NCBI GenBank assembly: GCA_963576725.1
Contig: OY755252.1
Span: 29,902,578 to 29,966,577, forward strand
Reading direction: 5' to 3'
Length of the DNA stretch: 64,000 nucleotides
Origin: Azorinus chamasolen
Taxonomy: Eukaryota > Mollusca > Bivalvia > Cardiida > Solecurtidae
Below, piece after piece: positions 1-10,600 of the stretch. The position numbers were made by a program, and so were the translations under genes. Positions within the stretch are counted from its first letter, which is position 1; each line of letters starts with the position of its first letter. The notes beneath the pieces were generated by a model. It ran no database searches and was not told the origin of the DNA. It saw only the letters and a list, made by a program, of their open reading frames with translations.

Positions 1-1125
1 ATTTAAAAGATATTAATGAAACTTCACACAAATGTTTAATGCATCAAGATCTGAAGCTGAGTCGATTCTGAGGTTCATTTGATTTGTCGTTTCGGAGTTA
101 TAGCCCTTTTACTTAAAAATAGTGCAAATACATGCAAATAGTTTGTCCGCTGTTTTCTGGGAGAACTATTTGACAGATATTAATGAAACTTCACACAAAT
201 GTTCAATGCATCAAGATCTGAAGCTGAGTCGGTTCTGAGGTTCATTGGATTTTTCGCTTCAGAGTTATGGCCCTTGTCCTTAAAAAATATGCAAAAAGCT
301 TGTCCGCTGTTTTCTGGAAACACTATTTGAGAGATATTAATGAAACTTCTCAAAAATGTTTAATGCATCAAGATCTGAAACCAAATTGATTCTGAGGATC
401 ATTTGATTTTTCTTTTCAGAGTTATGGCCCTTGTCCTTAAAAAATAATGCAAATACATGCAAATAGTTTGTCCGCTGTTTTCTGGGAAAACTATTTGAGA
501 GATATTAATGAAACTTCACAAAAATGTTTAATGCTTCAAGATCTGAAACTGAATTGATTCTGAGGATCATTTGATTTTTCTTTTCAGAGTTATGGCCCTT
601 GTCCTTCAAAAATAATGCAAATACATGCAAATAGTTTGTCCGCTGTTTTCTGGGAAAACTATTTGAGAGATATAAATAAAACTTCACAAAAATGTTTAAT
701 GCATCAAGATCTGAAGCTGAGTTGATTCTGAGGTTCATTTGATTTTTCATTTCAGAGTTATGGCCCTTGTCCTAAAAATATGCAAATAGTTTGTCCGCTG
801 TTTTCTGGGAAAACTATTTGAGAGATATTAATGAAACTTCACAAAAATGTTTAATGCATCAAGATCTGAAGCTGAGTAGATTTTGAGGTTTATTTGATTT
901 GTCGTTTTGGAGTTATGGCCCTTTTACTTAAAAAATAATGCAAATATATGCATATAGTTTGTCCGCTGATTTCTAAACTGTTTGACAGATATTAATGAAA
1001 CTTCATACACATGTTTAATGCATCAAGACCTGAAGCTAAGTCGATTCTGAGGATCATTTGATTTGTTGTTTCGGAGTTATGGCCCTTGCACTTAAAAAAA
1101 TAATGCAAATCTATGCAAATATGAG
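1..1125. repeat. Tandem array, about 155-168 bp unit, 7 copies
   Basis: The phrase GATATTAATGAAACTTCACA recurs near 9, 176, 333, 501, 669 (altered), 824 and 988, giving spacings of 167, 157, 168, 168, 155 and 164 bp. Each unit also carries AAGATCTGAAGCTGAGT and GAGTTATGGCCCTT. The window opens inside the array, so its true left end is unseen. Unit length is in the range of bivalve BIV160-type satellites, but the sequence link is not tested. Open frames here simply follow the repeat. Confidence 0.9.
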
Positions 1126-1417
1126 GATGGCCATAACTTTTCATTTGAAATGATATTTACTTCAATTTTTTTTTAAAAATAGTATCACCTTAATATGGAA
1201 ATCAAGATCTGAAGCACAGATTAGAAAATGTCAACACTTATGAGGCATGTTGAATCAGAGAACATTTGCAAGTGGGCGTATTATGTACCGTATGCGGTAC
1301 TCTTGTTGGAAGTGGTCTTCACCATCTGTGTGTTGAATTTTCAAGGTGATTATGATAAGAGTTCATTCAGTATGAAAGGATATAATTGGCTAGAGGGGTT
1401 TGAATGGCAAACAGTGG

Positions 1418-1498
1418 AGACAAGAATCAGACGGTTCCTGCACGAGACAAGAATCAGATGGTTCCTGCATGAGACGAGGATCAGATGGTTCCTGCACA
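1418..1498. repeat. 27-bp repeat, three copies
   Basis: Three head-to-tail copies of a 27-bp unit containing GATCAGATGGTTCCTGCA. The unit resembles one arm of the TTAA-A/B palindrome (GATCAGACGGCTCC), suggesting amplification of a half palindrome. Confidence 0.7.
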
Positions 1499-1554
1499 AA
1501 CTCTCATATTTGGGTTTACAACTTTGTGAATTCCAGTTGACTTATTTTCCGTAT

Positions 1555-2231
1555 TTAAACCTTTCCTTCATATAAACACCTTTTCACATTTTTGCAAACA
1601 GAGTAGATTCAAATCAGATGGCTCCTTTGATCAGGGTCTACTCTGTTTGCTTATGAAATTACAATAGATCTGGCTCTACGGTTTCTTCCAATACCAAAAA
1701 TTCCTGTGTACATATGTCACTACCATACTTTGGGAATAATTGGTGTCGTGATATTTTCGCCACTTTGCTTCAAAATGCTGTGTTTTATTTTGGTCAGTTT
1801 AATTTTCACCATTGCGGGATTAAAGGGGGAAAAAATAAACACATACATGAATCGAGAGTAGAAAAGATTATTCTACATTTGGTTAATTTCAAGTATTCAA
1901 GTTGTTATTGTTAAAACGGAAATACTACAAGCTGGAAATGCTATTTCCGATCATGTCTAATTCCAGGGATAAAGCGATGAGTATAAGGTATATCAGCTAA
2001 GCATAAATAATTTGTTTCCTACGTGTGTGTAAATGCTTGAATTGCACACTAACTATACAAGAAAGCAGTGATTATTTTGGTGTATTAAATTGTCGCCCTT
2101 TCATACCTGATGGCGAAATAGGCCAATTATTAACCACGACCAATTATTCCCAAAGTACGGTATTAAGATTCCGCCTATAACTATTCACGGCCTCATTATT
2201 TCTTATATGAATATTCATGGAGTAAAGGGTT
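1555..2231. mobile_element. TTAA-A MITE split by a nested TA element
   Basis: A-family sequence runs 1555-1720 (TTAAACC start, left palindrome arm, CTCCTTTGATCAGGG centre) and resumes at 2163-2231 with the typical GAATATTCATGGAGTAAAGGGTT end. The 440-bp interruption is listed separately. Confidence 0.75.
1721..2162. mobile_element. Nested TA-target inverted-repeat element, about 440 bp
   Basis: Terminal inverted repeats: left TACCATACTTTGGGAATAAT, right the complement of ATTCCCAAAGTACGGTA. It interrupts an A-family MITE and has TA on both sides, as for a Tc1/mariner-type insertion. It encodes nothing recognisable. Confidence 0.7.
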
Positions 2232-2320
2232 CACATTTATAGGTTTGATAGCGGTAATCCATCAAGGCAAACAACTTTGGGATATTAATATTTGGGAATT
2301 TGATTAGCCTTTGTATACAT

Positions 2321-2483
2321 TTAACCCTTTACTTCATATAAACGCCTTTTCACTCATTTGCAAACAGAGTAGACCCAGATCAGACAGCTCCTATAGGAGC
2401 TGTCTGATCAGGGTCTGCTCTGTTTGGTAATAGAATTTGATAGATCTGTTTCTTTACTTTCTAAAATGGCTATAAAGGGTTAA
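2321..2483. mobile_element. TTAA-B MITE, internally deleted
   Basis: Starts TTAACCCTTTACTTCATA, has an almost perfect central palindrome (GACAGCTCCTATAGGAGCTGTC) and ends AAAGGGTTAA. The right half present in full B copies is missing after CTAAAATGGCTA, leaving 163 bp. Confidence 0.85.
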
Positions 2484-2559
2484 CATTAATGTTTTATAGA
2501 ATTAATGCATCAAGTGTCAAACAACTGTCCTTTGGTATTTGATTAGCATTTGTGGACAT

Positions 2560-2762
2560 TTAACCCATTCCCTCATATTGACGACTTTTGATGACTCTGT
2601 AAAAATCTCTTTGTGAAACCATTGTGATAAATAGAGCATTTGCTCCTATAGGTTTCAAACTACAAAATTCTAAAATTTCTCTTTTTTCTAGTTAATGCTC
2701 CCTTTTGGTTAATTTATTCAAATTGGTTGGATCTAAAAATAGCCTATTAGGGAATGGGTTAA
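2560..2762. mobile_element. TTAA-C MITE with half its palindrome lost
   Basis: Starts TTAACCCATTCCCTCATA and ends GGGAATGGGTTAA. After GCATTTGCTCCTATAGG the right palindrome arm is absent and sequence jumps to GTTTCAAACTACAAAATTC. Confidence 0.85.
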
Positions 2763-2984
2763 TAGATTTCAAATTAACAATTTGCGTTGATATTTACAAT
2801 TTTTTTGGTTGTACAACTAAATATTATCATCTTATGTCGAATAGTTACAAAACTAAAATGCAACCCAAATAAATAATAATACATTTTGCGAATAACATAG
2901 GGTCTTCAGTATCAAACAGTTGGAAGTTTAGTATTCTTCGGCATTTATTCGATTGATTTTCTTGCGATATTCTTCTTTTCAGCA

Positions 2985-3246
2985 TACAGTATAACCTCTC
3001 TATAACGACTACTAAATAACATCAAGTATTTTTGTTAAAGGCAGGTAGTTGCTTATAGCAAGGTGAAAGTAAAACAGAACACTCCTATGATAATTTACTG
3101 ATAGGAGCCGTCTGATCAGGTTCTGCTCTGTTTGCCAGTGGAATTTGAAAGATCTGTTTCTTTAGTTTCTAAAATGGCTACAATTTTCTATGAATATTCA
3201 TTATGTATTGAAACTTTGAATTAATATAGAACAGGGAAAGGGTTAA
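2985..3246. mobile_element. Chimera: left half of TA-E joined to right half of TTAA-B
   Basis: 2985-3088 is an E-family left arm (CAGTATAACCTCTCTATAAC to GAACACTCCTAT). From 3101 the sequence is the B-family right arm (ATAGGAGCCGTCTGATCAGG to GAACAGGGAAAGGGTTAA). The junction is at the centre of both palindromes. Confidence 0.8.
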
Positions 3247-3816
3247 ACAACCAGCTGTCATGAATAGTATACATATGTAAAATAACCTCAATATTTACAC
3301 TACAAATGTGCGTGTCAACATGCATTTCACATAATTAACGTGCCAAGCGGATCTGGCTTTAATTGCTGAGTATTCGTTACCTTTAAAGAAAGCCGCCGTC
3401 AGGCTTTAATTGGTCGTTGATTGAGTAATTTTTGAGTACAAAGAAAGCCACAGTTTTCAGTTTGCATTTAATTTTGTATTTTTCATGCAAGCCAGGTATA
3501 GATATATACGTTTCATATATACTTCCAGTAAACTGTAGATTGAATAATAACTAATAATTTTTTGACAAATTTACTCGATTAATAACGTTAGAAATGTTAA
3601 CCGAATCAGAGACATATACATACATATGTTTCTGACCAAATGTTAATGCTAATAAACCATTCATTTTAAAGAAGATATTGATACTGTTACATCAACAGAA
3701 TTGCCTCCCTTTTATAAAGTGAGCACCATTTTCTGCAAACTTCAGTGAGAATATGCTGTGTGTATTTAAACACAAAACAGTGAGTTAATAGAATCAATAT
3801 TGTTTTAATTATGACG
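3247..3816. other. AT-rich stretch, nothing recognised
   Basis: No long open frame, splice-bounded exon or known repeat of this window was seen here. If the SLC18B1-like gene is read correctly, this is intron. Confidence 0.5.
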
Positions 3817-3985
3817 GAAGGCCAGTTCTCCGTCTGTTAAAATGCAATGAAGGGGGCACTTCTATGTTAGGGTTTTGTTATGACATTGAAGGGCACTTCT
3901 CCTACCCTTCAATTATTATGAAAGGACTGTTAAAATGCAACTGAGGGGCAGTTCTCCACCCTGTAAAAAATGAAGGGCACTTCTC
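3817..3985. repeat. Degenerate short repeat (GAAGGGCACTTCTC)
   Basis: Four to five imperfect copies of a motif like AATGAAGGGCACTTCTC, irregularly spaced, inside the first visible transporter intron. Confidence 0.6.
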
Positions 3986-3989
3986 GATA

Positions 3990-4066
3990 TATCTTATAAA
4001 AAATAATCTACTTAATATTCATGATGTCATAATTTCTTACATGAATATTCATGGAGTAAAGGGTTA
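3990..4066. mobile_element. TTAA-A right-end fragment
   Basis: Carries ATATTCATGATGTCATAATT and GAATATTCATGGAGTAAAGG, the A-family terminal third, without a palindrome. Confidence 0.75.
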
Positions 4067-4141
4067 CCCTTTATCTACTGTAAAAATGTATATCTTCTCA
4101 AAATCCTATCTTGAGCATTTGTTAATTAATTTGATTATAAT

Positions 4142-4379
4142 TTAGCCCCTTTACCCCTTTCTTCCATAAATACACCTTTCTACGCCTCTGTAAAAGTCAC
4201 TTTTTGAAACCATTGTGATAAATAGAGCATTTGCTCCTAAGGAGCAAATGCTCTGTTTTTCACAATGGTTTCAGAACTACAAAATTCTAAAATTTTCCTT
4301 TTCTATTGTTAATACTCCTTTTTGGTAGATTCATTCAAAGAGGTTGGATCTAAAAATATCCTATGAGTGAATGGGTTAA
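4142..4379. mobile_element. TTAA-C MITE with A-type left terminus
   Basis: The left 45 bp match an A terminus (ACCCCTTTCTTCCATAAATA, CTTTCTACGCCT). From CTGTAAAAGTCAC onward it is C-family, with the palindrome GCATTTGCTCCTAAGGAGCA and end GAATGGGTTAA. Confidence 0.75.
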
Positions 4380-4518
4380 GAAACTACTGACCAACTGTCA
4401 AACCTAATGAGATGCCCAGCAAGTCTAGGTCTCATCTGAATCCAGGTTGTGTGCATATGCTGTCTGTTGCATTTCATTTAAACTTTGTGTTTGAATAATG
4501 CTGAATTTTATTTTGCAG

Positions 4519-4609
4519 CTGGGTGGATTTGGGTTGCCATTCTTCATTCTTGGAGGTGTTGTGATAATGTGTGGGGTCGTTACAATGACCTTTATGCCTT
4601 CAATACCAG
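4519..4609 (+). CDS. SLC18B1: SLC18B1-like, visible exon 1 (end of TM6)
   Basis: Acceptor TTTTGCAG, donor CAG|GTAAAC. The 91 nt encode LGGFGLPFFILGGVV and on to TFMPSIP: a glycine-rich turn plus one hydrophobic helix. Leaves phase 1. The preceding exon should end near a Tyr-Gln after a GPxxGG motif and was not found in 1-4500. Confidence 0.85.
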
Positions 4610-7600
4610 GTAAACATTATATGACTAGCAGCATAGATATTGGTCAATAAGGCTTTAACCCTTTACTTTTTGAATGTTCATGTAAGAAATAACGGCATCA
4701 TGAATGTTTATAAGCTGGGTCCATGCTTATAAAGCTTTTAGTTGAGTCTGAGTTTCATTCTCAAGCTTTTGATTGGTCAGATTTGAGTTCTCAAGCTTTT
4801 GATTGGTCTGATTTGAGCCACAGGCTCAAATCTGACCAATCAAAAACTTGAGAACGAACTCAGACTCAGCTAAAAGTTTTATAAGCATGGACACTGAAGT
4901 TTGTTTACTGGATTTTTTTGGTATTGATAGAAACTGTAACATCAGATATATTATAATTTCATAGGCAAATAGAACAGTCACTCATCTGATGGCTCCTATA
5001 GAAGCAGTCTGATCTGGATCTACTCCGTTTCTCTCTTTGCCAATATGTTAACCCTTTCCCTGTTCTAAGTTTATTCCAAATTTCAATACCTACTGAATAT
5101 TCGTTAAAGAAATAGTTATAAAGAAATATAGAAGTTGGAATATTGTAGACATTTTAGAAAGGAAAGAAGCAGATTTACCAAATTCTATTAGCAAACAGAG
5201 CAGACCCTGATCAGACGGCTCCTCTAGGAGCCATCTGATCTGGGTCTACTCTGTTTGCAAATGCTTGAAAACACGTTTATATGAGGGAAAGAGTTAAAAA
5301 GGGTTTGTTTGAGGGAGAGGGTAAATACTGTACTTGTTGAATATTCATAAAACAACATTACATGCAATACATTCATATTAATTAACCCTTTCCTCCATGA
5401 ATATTCATGTAAGAAATAATAATGTCATGACTGTTAATTAGATTAATTTATTATAATAGCAAATGGACACTGGCAGTTTAGGCCATGGCAGAAACTGTAG
5501 AACTTTATATATATTGTATCAGCAAACAGAGCAGACCCTGTTCAGACGGCCCCTATAGGAGCCGTCTGGTCTGGGTCTGCTCTGTTTGCAAAGGCGTAGA
5601 AAGGGGTATTTATGGAGTAAAGGGTTAATCCCTTGTCTGATAGAATCGCCTTTTTATACCTTTTCAAACAGTGTAGGTCCAAAGCATAAGGCTCCAATAG
5701 GACTTATCTGATCAAGGCTTGCTTAACCCTTTCCTTCATATAAACACCTTTTCACGCTTTGCAAACAAAGTAGACCCAGATAAGACCGCTCTTGTAGGAA
5801 CTGTCTGATCAGGGTCTGCTCAATTTGCTTATGGAATTATAATAGATCTGACTCAACAGTTTCTACCAATACCAAGCAAGCCTGTGTACATTTGCCATTA
5901 AACATATTCAGGTAATTAACATTCATGATGTTATATTTTATTGTAATACATGAAATTACAACAAAAAAAAGCTTAAAAACTATTTTAGATCTAGTTCTTC
6001 ACTGTTTGTCACAGCAATGTTTTCACTTGTTATGTGTTAATATTCAAACTGTAAAAATAATCATGGGTTACCTGTTGTAACTATAGAATTAAACCTTTAT
6101 CTCATGAAATTTGTGTATTAAAGAAATAATGACATTATGAGGACTTTTTTTAACCCTTCTCTTGCTGAATTTTAAACTACATGTCTCCTTCTTTACCCAT
6201 GCCCTGTTATATAATTACATATATCTTCACTGTGTACAAGTATTTCGCTGTGCAATCACTGCTGTGGAGTGCACTGGTTGCACAATCAACTTGTAAATAG
6301 TGGAGACCCTGATGAGACAGCTCCTGCAGGAGCTGTCTCATCTGGGTCTTCACTATTTACAGGTAGGTATATTGACGTGAATAGCAAGAGAAGAGTTAAA
6401 TTAACTGAATTTTTATAATGGTGTATACAGAGGTCCAGATAAGATGCTTAAATTCAAACATTTTCAAGAATAGCTCCTTTATTTCTCCACCAAACCCCAT
6501 ATGGTGACCACTCTTTAGAACCGTCTCGGTATAAGGTTTGGTGGAGAAATGAGGATTTAGTATTTGAGTACACACCTTTATCTGTAGCTCTGAGTGTATG
6601 AACACAGGATATTTTGGCCATGGCAGCAGAAACTGTAGAATCAGATTGTGTAAATCCATAATCAAACAGAGCGTACCTCAATCAGATGACTCCTACAGGC
6701 TCTTAATCTACTCTGTTTGCAAAGGTGTTTAGGGCCCAGTCTCACTAGGCCTTACGACCCCTTAAGACCTGTTTACGATTGCTACCGACCTCTGGTCGGT
6801 GATATTCTTACAAAGGTCGCATGACAAGTCACTGTTAATCGCGGGCGGTCTTCAGTAATTTTTGGTAATCGTTTCCAATCATGCGACCAATTTCAGTCGT
6901 AGAGAGGTTGTTGATCATGTACAACAACATCAGGGCCCAGTCCCACTAGGCCTACAACCACTTATGACCTGTTTACGATTTCTAGCGTCCTCTTGTCGCT
7001 GATATTCGTACGAAGGTCGCACGTCAAGTCATTGATAATCGCGGGTGATCTTCAGTAATTGCTTTCATTCGTTTATTGTCGTGCGACCGATTTTAGTCAC
7101 AGAGAGGTTGATCATCATGCACAACAATCTCCTTACGATCGAACTGGTCACCAATATTCTTTAAGAGGTAACCTTAGCTAATTGTACGATTGTCATACCA
7201 AGGTATCCAACAATCTTTAACTGGTCATTGGTGATCTTCCATACAATCGTACGACTATCTTTCTACAGTTACCTACGACTGTCGTGCGATCACCAGCGAC
7301 TGCCTAAAGATTATCTGCGACAAGACATAGATCACGTGACCACACAACATGTCTTACGGTGGCCGCAGATGCATCGCCAATGTGACTGCGAATCATTTTT
7401 ATGGCGTTCGCAACGCCATATACTAGTCGGTCTCTTTACGGCAACGAGTTCACTTGTCTAGTGAACATGCGCAAGACAAAATAGTTTTCAAGTCTGCACT
7501 AGTTTGGTTGTAAAATGTTCATGTATTTGTTTACTCTTCATGTATTTAATAATAATTCGCTGTGTAAGATAATTACTACTAATCTACACAAAGATAGACT

Positions 7601-10600
7601 TTTTAAAAGTCTTGAATTTTAATAAACTCCCAGTACGTCGATGCTCCAGAGTGGGCCCTGTACTTTAATCGGAAGAAGAAGACGCGAACGAATATTTTTA
7701 CCGTAGTTTTCGCAACACCTTGGCGTTCTAAAGCAGAAGGAATATAGCCGAGGTTTCCGATTGCATTTTTATACACATTCGTAACTGATTAGCATATAGA
7801 CCTACATCTTCAGCCAATCAAACTGCCTTTTGCATTCCGTCATTTCCGTTTGACCCGTACTCAAAATTAGAAATAGGAAGTTTCATAAAGGACAAAGTCA
7901 AAGAAATCTAAAATAATCAACCAATGAAATTCGGAATTCCCATATACACATTTATCACGCATCGAACAGCGTGTTTTGACTATGGCACCCAACCTCAACA
8001 CAAGTCAAAGTCTTACAAGAAGTAAAACCGTAAAAACACGGGGTTCTATCGGCTTATCAAAGTAAGTATTATCCATAGAAGGTTTTCAACACATATTCAA
8101 TCAAATTATATTCCAGTGTCAATAACAACTGTGAAAATAAGAGTCTCTTCTATGTATCGTGTAACCGCCGAGTCGCCGAAACTGTCGTTTGCTCAAGACG
8201 TTTGTGTCGTGTAAAAGCGAAAGTAGGTAGCAATTTGTTGAAATGTCTTTCCCAGCTTACAACTCTACTTCTCACTGTAGTTCTGAATTTGAGTTTCATC
8301 AGGTTCCAAACAACTACCGTAATTGTATGTACATGTATGGATTTACTTAGTAATTAAAAATAAAAACAGTCTAGACTGTATATACCTTCAAATTTGTAAG
8401 CAGACTACATTTATTCAAAATAAACGAGTGCTGAACATGGAAAAATAAATGTTATGTGTAAGAATTAGTTGAACAAAAAATGTAGGATTATAGGTAGCCT
8501 TTGTATCATTTTGATGTTGTGCTTCAGTTTTTGCATCAGCTTTGGACATGAAAACATTAATTGACCCTTTACTTCATGACTATTCATATAAGAAATAATG
8601 ACATCATGAATATAATTAAGATATTCTTTTGCCATAGTAGAAATTAGAAGCATGTCTATATATAAACAGCAGATCATGAGATGGCTCCTTTTGTTTCAGT
8701 CTGTCATATTTTTATGCCCCCAATCAAGTGTGGGGGGCTGACTTTGTTGGCTTGGCTCAAACTTTAATGTTGGCAATAACTTTGTAGCCATTGCACATAC
8801 ATGCTTCAAACCTGGCATGTCTATGCAACTTACAGAGGCGAACATTTTTATTTATTTTCTTTGGGAGGGGGGGGGGGGGGGGGGGCTTATTAAAATCAAG
8901 GTTATATTACAGTTAAATGTCACATTACGGGTCAAATTTATATTTGTCACAATCAGGGGCATAGTGTTTCACAAAAATGTGTTGTTATTAATACTATTAT
9001 CAATTCAAAGACGTTATTGTTATTAATGTGTACATCAATTTCCCCCCTTACACATAACATCCATATCAAACCCGAACGCCATTATGGCCATTCAGGCCTT
9101 TGATTTTAATTTAGTTGCCAACAATCGCAGACGATCAGCGGTTTCAGAGGTCTCAGACGTCGCCAGTGGTCTGTAGCGATCGCAAGCACTACTGGGACTG
9201 TAGCCTTAAAAAAAGCCTGTAAAGAGTTCATTATGTATACATATAGTTTGAAATCAGAGTGGATTTGAACACATCTCAAGGGTTGAGCACAAAAGGTTTG
9301 TTACTACCTTATTTGACATTTATTAATACTAACACTGAGTTCATTCTCACGCATTGTTTTAACATTTACAGAGGGGAAGAAGATGTACAAAGGCTCTATA
9401 CTGCAGCTACTGAGAAGTGTCCTAGTAATTGTAATATTTATAAATATCGTTGCTGGCAGCACCTCTCTGGGATTCATGGACCCTACCTTATCTAACCATC
9501 TCCTAGCAGAGGTAAGTTATTTGTCTGGAGTCATGTGATCTGGGTCTGGTGTTTGCAAAGTGTTTGAAAAAGTGTGTATATGAATCAAGTGATTAACCCC
9601 TTCAGTGCCATGAAGAAGGGTCTGTAATATCATATGCAAAACAGTTGTGAGTAACTTGGCGTCTCATCAGGATCCAAACAGTTTGACACTCTGTTTATCG
9701 TTTTATAAAGACATTGAACAAACGTCCATTCTAAAACTTGAAGCAGCCCAAAATATGTCTAGCAGACGACAATTCTGGCACTGAAAGAGTTAACATGGGA
9801 ACCTGGTGTGTGTATATGTAGGAGTGGTTATCAGTATTTGCCATCCATCTCCTGCAGACCCATTTCTTATTCTTTGCTTATCTCCTTTATTTTAATATTC
9901 CTGTAAAAATAATGACATCATGAATATTTATTAGGTGTATATTTGCAATTGCATATGAATACAGAAATTATTTTGCCATGTACAAACTGAAGAATTAGAT
10001 CTACATAATTCCATAAGCAAACAATAGATCCTTATCATTTGTCTGGTAAAGGGTGACCCGTTTACTCCATAATTATGCCTTTCTATGCCTTTGCAAACAG
10101 AGCAGACCCAGATCGGACAGCTCCTGTAGGAGCTGTCTGATCTGGGTCTGCTCTGTTGTCTTATGAGTTATATTATGATATTTGCTTATGATGAAAATTT
10201 CCTGTGCCGATGTACTATTATAGCAATTAATCTAATTAACATTTATTATGTCAATATTTCTTACATGAATATTCATGGAGTAGAGGGTTATGCAATGCTG
10301 ATTGCAAATTACATTTTTGCACTATTGAAAGACACAATTTTAACCCATTCCCGCATAGGCTATTTTTAGATCCAACCTTTTGGAACAAATCTACTGAAAA
10401 TGAGCATTAACTACTGAAAAGGAAAATTTTAGAATTGTTTAGTGTTGAAACCATTGTGATAAATAGAGCATTTGCTCCTATGGAGCAAATGCTCTATTTA
10501 TCACAATGGTTTCACAAAGTGACTTTTACAGAAGCGTCAAAAGGCGTCTATATGCGGGAATGGGTTAAGCCACATGCTGCAAAGTGTACTCTGACTAGCT

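Larger units (their letters stand above)
6732..9205. mobile_element. Harbinger-like element, 2.47 kb, non-autonomous
   Basis: Left end GGGCCCAGTCTCACTAGGCC and complement of right end GGCTACAGTCCCAGTAGTGC form imperfect terminal repeats. TTA lies on both sides (6729-6731, 9206-9208), the 3-bp TWA target of PIF/Harbinger elements. Subterminal DNA has two 201-bp direct units starting at 6732 and near 6933, rich in TCGTACGA-like words. No transposase or Myb-like frame was found. Later insertions (an A fragment, a K element) lie inside. Confidence 0.6.

Noticed and set aside
505..750. 81-codon minus-strand frame
   Set aside because: It runs across two units of the tandem array at 1-1125, and its protein repeats with the DNA unit.
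1228..1575. 115-codon plus-strand frame with ETRIRWFLH repeats
   Set aside because: The repeats come from a 27-bp DNA repeat, the end falls in a MITE, and no splice sites or homology were seen.
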